NCBI RefSeq assembly: GCF_000455265.1
Contig: NZ_HG005139.1
Coordinates: 2,973,554 to 3,037,553, forward strand
Direction of reading: 5' to 3'
Source: Paenibacillus antibioticophila
GTDB lineage: Bacteria; Bacillota; Bacilli; Paenibacillales; Paenibacillaceae
Length of the DNA stretch: 64,000 nucleotides
Shown: positions 19,732 through 30,075 of the stretch, piece by piece
Layout of the letters: every line of letters begins with the position of its first letter
Position numbering within the stretch: position 1 is the stretch's first letter
Program-made: the position numbers and the translations under genes
Notes under the pieces: generated by a model
Seen by the model: only the letters and a program-made list of their open reading frames with translations
The model's database searches: none
What the model was told of the DNA's origin: nothing

Positions 19732-20391
19732 ATGAATGAGAATACAATTCCGGGCAGCAAGCGCTGCATCCGGTGCGGAGAGCAAAAGCCGCTCAATCAT
19801 TTTCTAAAAAGAACCGGAAAGCGTTACGGCAAGGGAGTCCGGCGCGGAACCTGCCGCAGCTGCAGGAAGCAGGTGAAGCAGGCCGAAGCATTAAAAGGAA
19901 TTCCTCCGCTCGAGCACACGGGACTTGCTTCCGTTTCCACTAAGGATAAGTCATTACGTCATGTTTCTTTACCTGTACCGCCCATATACCCGCAAGGCCA
20001 GCCCGATGCCAGTCTGCTGAGACCAAACCGTCAAGGAAAGATCAGAATGCGGGGGCGGACAGACAAAGGCAGCCGATGGCATCAGGAGATTGAGCTTGAT
20101 TTAGCCGTCACACTTGTGAAGGAGTATGCCGCGGTCGTCGTTAACCGTCATACGATCCGCAGACTATACAGCAACAAGGATTTCCGGCGTTACATTCTGA
20201 CGCGCGATCATCACACCTGCTTCTTTTGCGGCGGGTATGGGGATACGATTGATCACTTGCTGCCGAAAGCGAAAGGCGGGCATACGACCCCGCTCAACTG
20301 TGTCTGTGCCTGCAATGAATGCAATCAGTTCAAGGCGGATCGCGATCTCGATGAGTTCTCGCTGCGCAAGATGCCGATCGACGAGGCCTGA
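19732..20391 (+). CDS. HNH endonuclease with N-terminal zinc ribbon
   Basis: A 219-residue protein. The N-terminus has two Cys pairs, CIRC (near residue 12) and CRSC (near 43), separated by a basic stretch, like a zinc ribbon. The C-terminus (about 150-212) is an HNH nuclease: CFFCG, DTIDHLLPKAKGG, NCVCACNECNQFKADR, with the metal-binding His in DHLLPK. Starts after GGAGGAT. No partner methylase or mobile-element gene is adjacent. Function could be DNA repair, defence or homing; it cannot be assigned. Converges on the helicase gene with a 26-bp gap. Confidence 0.85.
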   Translation: MNENTIPGSKRCIRCGEQKPLNHFLKRTGKRYGKGVRRGTCRSCRKQVKQAEALKGIPPLEHTGLASVSTKDKSLRHVSLPVPPIYPQGQPDASLLRPNRQGKIRMRGRTDKGSRWHQEIELDLAVTLVKEYAAVVVNRHTIRRLYSNKDFRRYILTRDHHTCFFCGGYGDTIDHLLPKAKGGHTTPLNCVCACNECNQFKADRDLDEFSLRKMPIDEA

Positions 20392-20417
20392 CAACAATGC
20401 CCGGATGCCCGAGATGA

Positions 20418-22526
20418 TTACTCCGCTGCGGAATGAACGTATTGCGGCAATTCTCTGCCATGAAGCAGCCATAGCTCGTGCAGCGCACGGGTACAACCGA
20501 CGTAAAGAAGTCTTGCGTCGTGGACTCCATAGTGAGCTGTATCCACATTCGTCAAGATAACTGCATCAAATTCAAGTCCCTTCGATAAATATGCCGGCAG
20601 CACGGAAATTCCTCCCGTATATTGCCGCTGTTCTCCGCCGATCAAATGAATATCGAAGCTCTTGGCTGCAAGCGTCCCATGGAGCTCACGGGCCTCCTCC
20701 ATCGTCCTCGTCAAGAGAGCGACAGTCCGGTGGCTGCCTTCAAGCACTTTCGTCAACGTCTCCGCAATCCCCTTTTCCCTGTCTCTTTCTGTTATCCTGA
20801 GCAAGTTGACCGGCTCTCCACTGCGGAATACCGGTACAGCCAGCAGGTCCGTTCCGACTCCCCGTTCCAGAATGCCGTTCGCAAAATCAATAATTTCCAT
20901 CGTGGAACGATAGCTTCGGGTCAAGGCATAATATGCGGTGTCCTCGGGTTGGAAGAGAGTCTGCATTTCCTCCCAGCTTTGAATGCCCTTATAATAATGA
21001 ATGGCTTGGGACAGATCGCCCAGAATCGTGAAGGAATGTCCCTTGACGAACCGGTCAAGCACAGCCACCTGAAACGGACTGAAATCCTGGGCTTCATCGA
21101 TGACCACATGGTCAAAGGTCATCTCCCCTTCAATCTCTTGGGTTCTGGAGAAAATATATAATAATGCGGCAAGGTCTTCTTCCTTTACCTCGCCTTCCTT
21201 CAAGTAGGAGCGGGTCTCTTTCAAAATCGAGGAAGGCATTCCGTCCGGTTTGTCCTGCATCAGTCTCTTGTAAATAGCGAGCGAGTCCAGCTCCGGCCAT
21301 TTCTTGGCATAGGACTTCTCCCGTTGCTGCGCCTTCTTCTTCCGCTCCTTCAGAGCCGCTGCTGACGGGGATTTCTTCAGCTCCATTTCAATCCACCGAT
21401 GAATCCGTGCCAATACCCTTTCCTTGCGCCTTGCAATCGGGTAATGTCTGTATTCGCCATTGAACCAGTCGGCGATAACGCTAAACGGCAGCTTAGCTCC
21501 ATCCCAAGGCTCGAAATCCTGCTCGGGTACACATGTGGGCTCAAGACGATCCAGATAGCCGTCGAGAAGAGACTTAAACGCCATCGAGCCTTTAAATCTG
21601 CCTGGATATTCTGGGTTTTCCTTGCCAGAACGCGTAACACTTTGATGATGATTCAATGAATCAAACCAGCGCGTCAGTTCATTTGCATCGTCCTGCGGCG
21701 CATTCTCCAAATCAAGCAATCGCGCCGCCCAATCCGCAAATGTGCTTTGCTGGATATCTCCTACGCCAAGCTCAGGCAGTACCTCAGAGATATAATCAAT
21801 AAACATATGGTTGGGAGCAAAGATGACCATTCGTTCCGCTTTGATCTGCTCCTTGTACTGATAGAGCAAGAAGGCCAGCCGATGAAGAGCGACGGTGGTT
21901 TTTCCGCTCCCCGCCACTCCCTGAATGATCAGTGCCGTATTTTTGGCTGCCCGGATAATCAAGTCTTGTTCCGCCTGGATCGTAGAGACAATATCTCTTA
22001 GCCGATTGTCCTTGTTCTCGCCAAGCCGATAGACGAGGAATTCGTCGGACACGGCCGGACCTTCGCTCTCCCGGTTATACGTGTCGGCAACCCGCTCCAG
22101 AATGCCCTGCCTGATCACCAGGTTCCGCTTCAGGTACACAAGTCCTTCAATCACGCCTTCCGGTGCCTCATACGAAGCATCATCGCCCCCCGTAAATGAA
22201 TAGAACAAGCTCGCTACCGGAGCCCGCCAGTCGATGACGACCGGCTTGCTGCTCTCTGGATCATACACCCCCTGCTTGCCGATATACAGCTCGCTCTTGC
22301 TCTTTCCCGCCTCTGCAAAATCAAGCCTCCCGAAGTACGGCTCCCGCACCGACCGCGCAAGCTGCTGCCTGCTCTCTTCCCGATGCGCCTCCAGCATCTG
22401 TTCCGTGAAATCCTGGCCCGTATAAACCGGAATACTCTTTAACCGGGTCAATTGGCTGTCGACCATCTGCAGCATGTCATCCAGCCGCTGCTTCTCTTCT
22501 TGATAGGCACTTTGAAAATCATCCAT
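20418..22526 (-). CDS. helD: HelD-like UvrD-family helicase (RNA polymerase recycling)
   Basis: A 702-residue superfamily 1 ATPase. The N-terminal coiled coil (MDDFQSAYQEEKQRLDDMLQ) followed by the YIGKQGVYD and VIDWRAPVASLFY region is typical of HelD, which releases RNA polymerase from stalled complexes. Walker A is GVAGSGKTT near residue 207, Walker B VIDEAQDFS near 475, motif LTRSYRST near 530, and VGCTRALHELW at the end. Ribosome site AGGAGGT-like before ATG 22526. HelD assignment over UvrD/Rep is based on the N-terminal region. Confidence 0.85.
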   Translation of the reverse strand: MDDFQSAYQEEKQRLDDMLQMVDSQLTRLKSIPVYTGQDFTEQMLEAHREESRQQLARSVREPYFGRLDFAEAGKSKSELYIGKQGVYDPESSKPVVIDWRAPVASLFYSFTGGDDASYEAPEGVIEGLVYLKRNLVIRQGILERVADTYNRESEGPAVSDEFLVYRLGENKDNRLRDIVSTIQAEQDLIIRAAKNTALIIQGVAGSGKTTVALHRLAFLLYQYKEQIKAERMVIFAPNHMFIDYISEVLPELGVGDIQQSTFADWAARLLDLENAPQDDANELTRWFDSLNHHQSVTRSGKENPEYPGRFKGSMAFKSLLDGYLDRLEPTCVPEQDFEPWDGAKLPFSVIADWFNGEYRHYPIARRKERVLARIHRWIEMELKKSPSAAALKERKKKAQQREKSYAKKWPELDSLAIYKRLMQDKPDGMPSSILKETRSYLKEGEVKEEDLAALLYIFSRTQEIEGEMTFDHVVIDEAQDFSPFQVAVLDRFVKGHSFTILGDLSQAIHYYKGIQSWEEMQTLFQPEDTAYYALTRSYRSTMEIIDFANGILERGVGTDLLAVPVFRSGEPVNLLRITERDREKGIAETLTKVLEGSHRTVALLTRTMEEARELHGTLAAKSFDIHLIGGEQRQYTGGISVLPAYLSKGLEFDAVILTNVDTAHYGVHDARLLYVGCTRALHELWLLHGRELPQYVHSAAE

Positions 22527-22665
22527 TTCAGTTACCTCCTAAGGTTTTATTTTTTTGCCCCGGCACATCGATTCCTAAAATCCAGAAAATTCCGAAGTCA
22601 AAAGGAGTTTTATTATAGCACTCGTTATTTGAAAAAGCGAATACAGCTCCGGATGCCTGCGAACA

Positions 22666-22700
22666 CAAAAAGCGCAGCCCGGTCTAACGACCGAGGCTGC
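22666..22700 (-). terminator. Terminator of tcdA
   Basis: On the minus strand GCAGCCTCGGTCG/CGACC-like arms close as GCAGCC...GGCTGC and are followed by GCTTTTTG. It is 12 bp past the tcdA stop codon. Confidence 0.8.
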
Positions 22701-22712
22701 ACCTTTTGGTGA

Positions 22713-23465
22713 TTACAATTTGACTCCGCCTGCTTCCAGTAATTCACGTACCGCCACACTGACCATGATCAGGCCCACTACCGGAGGAACGAATGAATTG
22801 CTTGCCGGCGGCTGCTTGGCTTTACGGATTTTGGCCTCGGGAGACACAATTTTCTCCGTAACATCCTTACGCGGTCGTACTGGCGGCTCGGTTGAGAATA
22901 CCACCTTTACGCCCTTCTTGATCCCGTCCTCGCGCAGCTTCGTACGGATGACGCGGGCCATCGGGTCCATATGCGTCTTGGAAATGTCGGCCACCTGAAA
23001 TTTGGTCGGATCCAGCTTGTTCGCGGCTCCCATGCTCGACAGAACCGGAATGTTCCGCTTGCGGCATTCCTTAATGAGATGAATCTTGTAAATAATCGTA
23101 TCCGAGGCGTCCAAAATGTAATCGATGTCGTATTTGAACAGCTCCTCATAGGTTTCTTCCGTATAGAACATATTGAGTGCGATCGTCTCGCATTCCGGAT
23201 TGATCAGCTTAACCCGCTCGCACATCAGATCGGCTTTCTTCTGTCCGATTGTAGTCGTCAAGGCATGGATCTGACGATTGATGTTAGTAATATCAACAGC
23301 ATCCTTATCGATCATAATGATGCGGCCGATGCCCGTACGTGCCAGTCCTTCCACAGCCATTGCTCCGACACCGCCGACGCCGAGAACGGCTACTGTGCTG
23401 TTCTTCAGAATTTCGAGCCCTTCTTCTCCAATAGCAAGCTCGGTCCGTGAAAATTGATGAAGCAT
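22713..23465 (-). CDS. tcdA: tRNA threonylcarbamoyladenosine dehydratase
   Basis: Converts t6A37 of tRNA to cyclic t6A. The 250-residue E1-like protein has the ATP-binding VAVLGVGGVGAMAVEGLARTG (spanning about residues 28-48), the MIDKDAVDITNINRQ motif, and the long family region ISKTHMDPMARVIRTKLR. Ortholog of Bacillus yrvM, which also lies near aspS and rarA. It is now separated from aspS by the maltodextrin cluster. Starts ATG 23465 after GGGAGGAT. Confidence 0.94.
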   Translation of the reverse strand: MLHQFSRTELAIGEEGLEILKNSTVAVLGVGGVGAMAVEGLARTGIGRIIMIDKDAVDITNINRQIHALTTTIGQKKADLMCERVKLINPECETIALNMFYTEETYEELFKYDIDYILDASDTIIYKIHLIKECRKRNIPVLSSMGAANKLDPTKFQVADISKTHMDPMARVIRTKLREDGIKKGVKVVFSTEPPVRPRKDVTEKIVSPEAKIRKAKQPPASNSFVPPVVGLIMVSVAVRELLEAGGVKL

Positions 23466-23582
23466 TCTTTATCCTCCCAGCTAAGTCAAGCCTATCCTTC
23501 CGGATACACCCGTCATGGTTCGGCACCATCTGTTCCCTACAGCTTAAAGAGGGTGTGCAGAACTTCATTCACCCCAAAGAAA

Positions 23583-26057
23583 CTAACCCTTGACGTAAAT
23601 GTCTTTCCCGGCTTCCTCCGTAACGATGCACTTGATGTACAGATGATTGTCCTGTTTGTCATAATACCATCCCGAATGCCGATGCTCAAGATCACATAAG
23701 CCAGGAACTTGCGAAATTCCATGAATTTCGGTCGGAATGAACCGGATATGATGGATGGTGAACAGCAACGGCTCATCCTGAACGGAATATAAGGTCCGAT
23801 TGTTGTCTGCATAACGGCAGCTTATAGACATGCAACGCTCCCCTTCTTCAAAGAAGATTTGCAGACTCCGGCTTATGCCCCGCGTATAGGCATCGCTGAT
23901 CCCGTCGTCCTCATAGAGGGTGAATTCGCCAGTAATCGGCTCCTGTCCCGGACAATCCGTTCCAGCTCCCAGCCCGTACAGGTGAATATTCAAACTTTGC
24001 CACTCCGCCGTCCCGGTGTGCTGCGATCCAGGAATCATGGGCAATACTGCCCCCGACTTGACGTATAGCGGCAGTGTATCCAGTGGAGCATAGGCTACGA
24101 CATTTTGCCCGCCTGCATGCCGTTCTCCGGTCCAATAGTCGAACCAGACCCCTTCCGGTAAGTACACAACCCGATGCTCTCTGCCTGGCCGGCAGATCGG
24201 AGCAACCAACAAATGAGTGCCGAACAGGTATTGATCGGATAAATTTTTCACCCGCTGATCCAAGGGGTGATGCAACACCAGCGGAGACATGATCGGCAGC
24301 CCGTCTTGCGTCGATGCCCGGAATAAAGAATAGATGTAAGGGAGCAAACGGTACCTCAATTCAATATATTTTCGACAGATCGCTTCAATCTCTTCGCCAA
24401 AATGCCAAGGCTCCTGGTTGCGGGTCTCAATTGCGCTATGATTTCTGAAAAAGGGGGTGAACGCCCCTAATTGGGTCCATCTTGCCAACAGTTCCCCGGA
24501 GGTATGGTGCATAAAGCCGCCGATATCCGCTCCGCAAAAGGCTACGCCCGACAAGCCCAAATTCATTCCCATCGCCATGAACATCTCCATATGCTCCCAA
24601 TAGCTGCGGTTGTCGCCGGTCCATACAGCGGCATAGCGCTGAATACCCGCATAGCCTGCCCGGGTCAACACGAACGGCCTCTCTCCGTCCAGGAGCCGGG
24701 CGAGCCCGTTCCTGGTCGCTTCACACATCAGCAAACCGTACAAATTATGAAGCTCTTCATGCGGCTTCTCTTGTCCGCCGTTCCGATGAACGACATCTGG
24801 ATCAAGCGTCTTAGAGGGACTGTTAAATACGCTAGGCTCATTCATATCATTCCAGATACCGCTGATCCCGTGCTCCACATAAAATTGATGAAGACGGCCC
24901 CACCACTGCCTGGTCGTCTCCTCCGTAAAATCAGGGAACACGCTGGCGCCGGGCCATACATCGCCTGTAAAAAGCTCGCCGTCAGGCTTCCGGCAAAAAT
25001 ACCCTTCAGCGCTTCCCTGCTCATATACGCTATAGCCTGCGTCAATCTTGACCCCAGGGTCAACGACCGGAACGATGCGGAAGCCCATTGTTTTCAATTC
25101 CGCTATCATTTGCTTCGGATTGGGAAACCGGACGGGATCAAAGGTAAATATTTTGTATTCGTCCATATAATGAATGTCCAGATAAATTACGTCGCACGGA
25201 ATCCGCTTCTCCCGGAATGCGGCTGCAAGCCCGAGCACTTCTTCCTGATTCATATAACTGAATCTGGACTGCTGATATCCTAATGACCATAAGGGCGGCA
25301 GCTCCATCACACCGGTAAGCCTCGCATACGCCGCAACTACCTCCTTGATGCCTGGACCTGGAAGAATGTACAGATCCATCTTCCCGTGAAAGGTCTCCAG
25401 CATGACCTGGTCCCGGTCCTCACGCATATCGACGACCAATTTTCCTGGCTCATCTATGAATACGCCGAATGTCCCCGATTTCGAGTGCTGGATGAGCACC
25501 GGAATCGATTGATACAGCGACTCCGTGTCCGGAACATGCGGATCAAAAATATCCGAATTCCACATGGTGTATTTTTCACCGCGTTTGTTCAAAAATCCTG
25601 TCGTCTCGCCCAGCCCGTATACGGCGGCGTCTTCCGGCATAGCTGTCCGGCATTGCATCCGTGATCCAGATCTGGACATCTTGTAGCTGCCGCATTCGGA
25701 ATGGTGCCCATCCGTGACCGATACGCTCATCGTGCGCTTGTCGACTATAACTATAAATCCCTGGCTTCGAAGCTCCAGGCTGTCTACTTGCTCCTTAAGC
25801 TCCCACCCTGCAAGTGCAAGACTGTCTGCAGGCAATACGGCCGGCGTTGGCAGCAATACTGCAGCATCTTCATGCAGCGCGTATGTGATCCGGATTATCC
25901 CCGGTCCTGCTCCCCGAACCGCCATATTGCCGTGTTCTCCGCGGATTTTAACCGCATGCTCTTTCTGTTCCGCATAAATAACGGGGCCAAGTCCATGGAA
26001 TGCCTCCTTCGTTGATTGCTCTAACTGGTCGGGATGAATGCTCTCACTTGTTTGCAT
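23583..26057 (-). CDS. Alpha-glucosidase, GH31 family
   Basis: Releases glucose from the non-reducing ends of maltodextrins. The 824-residue protein has a GH31 core: nucleophile Asp in GIWNDMNEPS near residue 402, acid/base Asp in WTGDNRSYW near 482, and the LYQSIPVLI, DVIYLDIHYMD and LSGVAFCGADIGGF family segments; a C-terminal beta domain follows. No signal peptide, so it is cytoplasmic and works on imported maltodextrin. It is the last gene of the cluster, 33 bp after the GH13 gene. Confidence 0.93.
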   Translation of the reverse strand: MQTSESIHPDQLEQSTKEAFHGLGPVIYAEQKEHAVKIRGEHGNMAVRGAGPGIIRITYALHEDAAVLLPTPAVLPADSLALAGWELKEQVDSLELRSQGFIVIVDKRTMSVSVTDGHHSECGSYKMSRSGSRMQCRTAMPEDAAVYGLGETTGFLNKRGEKYTMWNSDIFDPHVPDTESLYQSIPVLIQHSKSGTFGVFIDEPGKLVVDMREDRDQVMLETFHGKMDLYILPGPGIKEVVAAYARLTGVMELPPLWSLGYQQSRFSYMNQEEVLGLAAAFREKRIPCDVIYLDIHYMDEYKIFTFDPVRFPNPKQMIAELKTMGFRIVPVVDPGVKIDAGYSVYEQGSAEGYFCRKPDGELFTGDVWPGASVFPDFTEETTRQWWGRLHQFYVEHGISGIWNDMNEPSVFNSPSKTLDPDVVHRNGGQEKPHEELHNLYGLLMCEATRNGLARLLDGERPFVLTRAGYAGIQRYAAVWTGDNRSYWEHMEMFMAMGMNLGLSGVAFCGADIGGFMHHTSGELLARWTQLGAFTPFFRNHSAIETRNQEPWHFGEEIEAICRKYIELRYRLLPYIYSLFRASTQDGLPIMSPLVLHHPLDQRVKNLSDQYLFGTHLLVAPICRPGREHRVVYLPEGVWFDYWTGERHAGGQNVVAYAPLDTLPLYVKSGAVLPMIPGSQHTGTAEWQSLNIHLYGLGAGTDCPGQEPITGEFTLYEDDGISDAYTRGISRSLQIFFEEGERCMSISCRYADNNRTLYSVQDEPLLFTIHHIRFIPTEIHGISQVPGLCDLEHRHSGWYYDKQDNHLYIKCIVTEEAGKDIYVKG

Positions 26058-26090
26058 GGCTACGTAAGCTCTCCTCTCTCTGTCTCGTAG

Positions 26091-27848
26091 TCAAGTTTGG
26101 TCCAATGGAGCCCAAACCCGGAATTGGCGAGGTCGTAATTCCTCCGTGAGCGTGCCGCCGCTTACCACATGCTGTTCCTCCGTCAGCAAATCGATCCAAA
26201 CCCCGCTTGCGGCAGGCACGCTCGTTCTGGCTGCTTCCTCACCTGCATTCATGACGATCAGCAGCACCTCCTTGTATAAGCAGCGTTCGAACGCAATCAC
26301 AGAGCTGCCTGGCTCGGCAACGCGGAATGTCAAGCTTCCCGAAGTCAGCGCCTTATACTGTCTACGCAACCGGATCAACGCGCGATAGAAATCGTATAGC
26401 TCGCGGTCTTGCTTATGAGACTCCCAAATCATGCAGCGGCGGTTGTCCGGATCAAAATCCCCGGCGAGTCCGATCTCATCGCCGTAATAAATGCTGGGCG
26501 CTCCCACATACATAAATTGAAATAATATCGCCTGCTTCATCTTGCCTTTGTCGCCCTTGCAGAGCGTCAACAGCCGGACGGTATCATGCGTGTCCAGATG
26601 ATTGAAGCAAGCCTCGTTTGCCTGCTGCGGGTACCTTGCCAGGTAATGCCCGATCCGGGAGGAGAAGATATGCGCATCCAAATGTCCGAAGACAAAGAAA
26701 TCAAGAATCGCACGGGATACCGGATAGTTCATCACGCCGTCGAACTGGTCGCCTCTCAGCCATTTCATTCCGTCATGCCATACCTCCCCAAGAATATAGG
26801 CGTCCGGCTTTATCTCTTTTACACCTTTACGAAATTCCCGCCACAGCTCCAGATCCGTCTCGTTGGCAACATCAAGCCGCCAGCCGTCGATCCCGGTCTC
26901 CTGAATCCAGTAGCGGCCAAGCCGGACGAAGTAATTCCGGACCTCCGGATTCGACGTGTTCAGCTTCGGCATCGTGTGTTCGAAGGCAAACGTTTTGTAA
27001 GTAGGGATTTCATCCTTGACCTCGAGCGGCCATTCCTTGATATGAAACCAGTCGAAGTACCGGGATTCCTTGCCCTTGGCCACAACATCCTGGAATGGCG
27101 GGAAGGTAATTCCGCTATGATTGAACACCCCGTCAAGCAGGACCCGAATTCCCCGTTCATGACAGGCATCGACCAGCTTGCGCAAATCTTCCTTCGTCCC
27201 GAAATGAGGATCGATTCTGAAATAATCCGCAGTATCGTATTTATGATTGCTTGGCGCCTCGAATAACGGCGTGAAATAAATAGCGCTAACCCCCAACTCG
27301 CTCAGATGGTCCAATTTCTCCAGAACGCCCTTCAGATCGCCTCCGAAGAAATTGAAGTATTCGGGAGCCCCGCCCCATTCCAACACATTTTCAGGATCAT
27401 TGCCGGGGTCTCCGTTGGCGAAGCGCTCGGGAAAAATCTGATAAAACACAGCCTCCTTAACCCAGGCCGGGGGCTGGTGCGTATCACTCGGATGCAGATA
27501 CGGCAATTCGAACAAACCGAGGTGTTCCGTCGGCGGCAGTTGATGCAGTCCCTGCTCGGTGAACCAGATCTCCTCGTTCTCTTCCTTCAAGAGAAAACCG
27601 TAAGCCAAGCGGCCATAAGCTGGAGTCAACTCCGCTTGCCAATAATCGAAATATTCGTCGCTGGACAGCAGGCTCATTGTCTTTGCTGTCATTTCCGCCC
27701 ACGGTCTGCATTTATCGCCGAATACGATATCAATCGTCAGCGGATCATTCCTTTTTGTCCGAAGTCTCACATGGACGGTACCGCCGTCATATCCGTAACA
27801 CCAGTTATCAACAGGCCGATGATAGACGGCCTCTCGCATGAATTTCAT
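26091..27848 (-). CDS. Neopullulanase/cyclomaltodextrinase-type GH13 enzyme
   Basis: Hydrolyses maltodextrins, cyclodextrins or pullulan. About 585 residues: N-terminal CBM34-like domain (to about 120), TIM barrel with region I DGVFNH near 242, region II GWRLDVANE (nucleophile Asp) near 322, region III GEVWHD (acid Glu) near 352 and region IV LDTHDTVR near 418, and a C-terminal domain. MPKLN before region II and the N-terminal domain mark the GH13_20 group. No signal peptide, so intracellular. Start at 27848 (MKFMREAVYH) follows AGAGGGGAG; an upstream ATG 11 codons earlier is possible. Confidence 0.92.
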   Translation of the reverse strand: MKFMREAVYHRPVDNWCYGYDGGTVHVRLRTKRNDPLTIDIVFGDKCRPWAEMTAKTMSLLSSDEYFDYWQAELTPAYGRLAYGFLLKEENEEIWFTEQGLHQLPPTEHLGLFELPYLHPSDTHQPPAWVKEAVFYQIFPERFANGDPGNDPENVLEWGGAPEYFNFFGGDLKGVLEKLDHLSELGVSAIYFTPLFEAPSNHKYDTADYFRIDPHFGTKEDLRKLVDACHERGIRVLLDGVFNHSGITFPPFQDVVAKGKESRYFDWFHIKEWPLEVKDEIPTYKTFAFEHTMPKLNTSNPEVRNYFVRLGRYWIQETGIDGWRLDVANETDLELWREFRKGVKEIKPDAYILGEVWHDGMKWLRGDQFDGVMNYPVSRAILDFFVFGHLDAHIFSSRIGHYLARYPQQANEACFNHLDTHDTVRLLTLCKGDKGKMKQAILFQFMYVGAPSIYYGDEIGLAGDFDPDNRRCMIWESHKQDRELYDFYRALIRLRRQYKALTSGSLTFRVAEPGSSVIAFERCLYKEVLLIVMNAGEEAARTSVPAASGVWIDLLTEEQHVVSGGTLTEELRPRQFRVWAPLDQT

Positions 27849-27904
27849 CTCGTTTCTCCCCTCTTGCATTCCATTGTTCATAGTTCATGTCGCCACTATG
27901 CAGG

Positions 27905-28744
27905 TCAGCCTTTATCCGCACCTGCCATCAACCCTTCAACCAAATAACGTTGCAGCATAACAAACATGATCGTCAGCGGTACGGCAACAAGCACGCAGCC
28001 TGCAGCGAACATCGTAAATTCCGTGGCGAATTTGCCTTGAACGATTCTGAACAAGCCGACAGCCAGTGTCTGCTTCTCCGGCGTGCTAAGCACCATGTTG
28101 GCGAAAATAAAGTCAACAAAGCCTCCGCTGAACGAAGTCAATGCAACATATACAATCATCGGCTTTGAGAGCGGCAGCATAATCCGGCTGAAAACCGTCA
28201 AGTGTCCGGCCCCGTCGATTTTGGCTGCATCGACCAGACTCTGGGGAATGGTGTCGAAATAGCTTTTGACATATAAGTAGCCCATCGGAGCTCCTGCGGA
28301 ATAGACGAGAATCAGTGATAGATGCGTATTTAACAGTTGCAGCTGAAGCAGCAAAATGTAGACGGCAATCATGCTCATAAATCCGGGAAACATTCCGATG
28401 ACCAGCAGTCCGAGCATGAGCTGCTTGCGGCCCTTAAAGCGAAAACGCGAAAACACATATCCCGTAATCGTCACCAGGAGCGTACTGAAAATCATCGAAA
28501 AAAACGCGACTTTAATCGTATTGATGAACCATTGACCGAATGGATAGGTATTGAACAGATCCACGTAATGCTGAAGCGTGAAGGTAGAAGGAATCAACCG
28601 ATCACTGTACAAGGCATTTCCCGGTCTGAAGGAAGACATGATGACCCACAAGGCGGGATAGATACAGATGACTCCGATCAGGGCAAGGCCGATGTAACAA
28701 AAGAAATTGCCTACTCTTCCCCTGGACTTTGCCGAGTTTCTCAT
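27905..28744 (-). CDS. Maltodextrin ABC transporter permease, MalG type
   Basis: A 279-residue inner permease with about six hydrophobic segments and the EAA-loop motif near residue 180 (LVDAAKIDGAGHLTVFSRIMLPLSKP). Belongs to the MalG/MdxG branch of CUT1 transporters. Its start overlaps the MalF-type stop by 4 bp. No ATPase gene is present; in Firmicutes a shared MsmX-type ATPase encoded elsewhere commonly serves such systems. Confidence 0.92.
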   Translation of the reverse strand: MRNSAKSRGRVGNFFCYIGLALIGVICIYPALWVIMSSFRPGNALYSDRLIPSTFTLQHYVDLFNTYPFGQWFINTIKVAFFSMIFSTLLVTITGYVFSRFRFKGRKQLMLGLLVIGMFPGFMSMIAVYILLLQLQLLNTHLSLILVYSAGAPMGYLYVKSYFDTIPQSLVDAAKIDGAGHLTVFSRIMLPLSKPMIVYVALTSFSGGFVDFIFANMVLSTPEKQTLAVGLFRIVQGKFATEFTMFAAGCVLVAVPLTIMFVMLQRYLVEGLMAGADKG

Positions 28745-30051
28745 TTATACGAGTCCTCCTCCTTGAATGCCTTGGTCTTTCGGATATTGCTGACCGCCAG
28801 TGAAGCAACGAGAATGAATATGAAAATACCGATAATCGATGCATAATTGTATTTGCCGCTGTCCATGGTCAGCTTATAAAGCCAGGTGATCAGAATATCA
28901 GTGCTGCCCGCAGACTGATACGACGAGTTGGCAGGGTTTCCGTTTGTCAGCAGGTAGATCAGATTAAAGTTGTTGATGTTGCCGGCAAAAGACATAACCA
29001 GCAGCGGACCGAACGAGAACATAACCGTAGGGAATGTGATCGCTCTGAACTGCTGGAACGAGCTCGCTCCGTCTATTTCGGCTGCCTCATAAAGATCCCG
29101 GGAAATCGTAGATAAAATCCCGATAATCATCAGCATGGTCAGCGGGAACCCGATCCAGATATTGACGATAATTACCGTTACCTTCGCCCAGAACGGATCT
29201 GTTAGCCACGGCAGGCCTCCAAGCCCGAAATAAGCCAAATACTGATTGATCGGCCCGAATTCTCCATTGAACATATTGCGCATAATGAGCAGCGAGATGA
29301 ATTGCGGGATCGCATAAGGAATGATGAACAGCGTCCGCCAAAAGCCTTTGAAACGGATTCCCTTCCTTTGCACCATTAGCGCAACGCCAAAGCCGGCGCA
29401 GAAGGTGGTCAGCGTCGCACATACGGTCCAGATCAAGGTCCATAGCGCTACACCGAAGAAGGTCTGATTCCACGCCTTGATCGTAAATATATCCTTGAAG
29501 CCCTGGAGCCCTGTCCAATCCACCAGCTTGGCGGGAGGCAAATAATTAGGCGCGGAATAATTGGTAAATGCGAGCAAAACCATGAAAATAATCGGCATGA
29601 CAGTAAAAAACAATACGAGCAGCACCGGAAGAGAGATAATCATGTTTGGAAAGCTCTCCCCGCCAAGACGTTGAAGGGTGTCCTTAAATGACGGTGCCTT
29701 GCTTCCTTGTTCCCGAATAAGGCCTACACGGTAGGCATCCCGGATATTGGCCATGTAAAGAGCGACGATCACCGCAAGCGCCAGCAGGACGATCATGCCT
29801 TCAATCAACAGAAAAATTGAATGATCTCCCCGGATATTCATATAGACCTTTCCCACTTTTTCAAGACGGTCCGCCTGTTCCCCCAAAGTGACAATGCCCC
29901 AGAGCGCCCTCGGCAGAAGCGTGGCAAGTCCAATTCCGCCTAGATGCAGCAAGAAGAATAAAGTTCCTTTTAAATATTGACGGTTATAAATTTGACCGAA
30001 GCCCATAGCGATTACTGAAAGAAACGCCGCTGTCTTTCGATGTTTAATCAT
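28741..30051 (-). CDS. Maltodextrin ABC transporter permease, MalF type
   Basis: A 436-residue permease starting MIKHRKTAAFLSVIAMGFGQIYN, with an N-terminal extension carrying two hydrophobic segments and a long periplasm-facing loop, then the EAA motif (YEAAEIDGASSFQQFRAITFP) near residue 330. The start at 30051 follows TTGGAGATG; an upstream in-frame codon exists at 30090 without a ribosome site. A 4-bp overlap couples it to the MalG-type gene. Confidence 0.92.
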   Translation of the reverse strand: MIKHRKTAAFLSVIAMGFGQIYNRQYLKGTLFFLLHLGGIGLATLLPRALWGIVTLGEQADRLEKVGKVYMNIRGDHSIFLLIEGMIVLLALAVIVALYMANIRDAYRVGLIREQGSKAPSFKDTLQRLGGESFPNMIISLPVLLVLFFTVMPIIFMVLLAFTNYSAPNYLPPAKLVDWTGLQGFKDIFTIKAWNQTFFGVALWTLIWTVCATLTTFCAGFGVALMVQRKGIRFKGFWRTLFIIPYAIPQFISLLIMRNMFNGEFGPINQYLAYFGLGGLPWLTDPFWAKVTVIIVNIWIGFPLTMLMIIGILSTISRDLYEAAEIDGASSFQQFRAITFPTVMFSFGPLLVMSFAGNINNFNLIYLLTNGNPANSSYQSAGSTDILITWLYKLTMDSGKYNYASIIGIFIFILVASLAVSNIRKTKAFKEEDSYK

Positions 30052-30075
30052 TAAACGATCATCTCCAATGAGGCA

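Noticed and set aside
24471..25283. 270-codon plus-strand open frame opposite the GH31 gene
   Set aside because: It is antisense to a well-supported gene and has no recognisable features.
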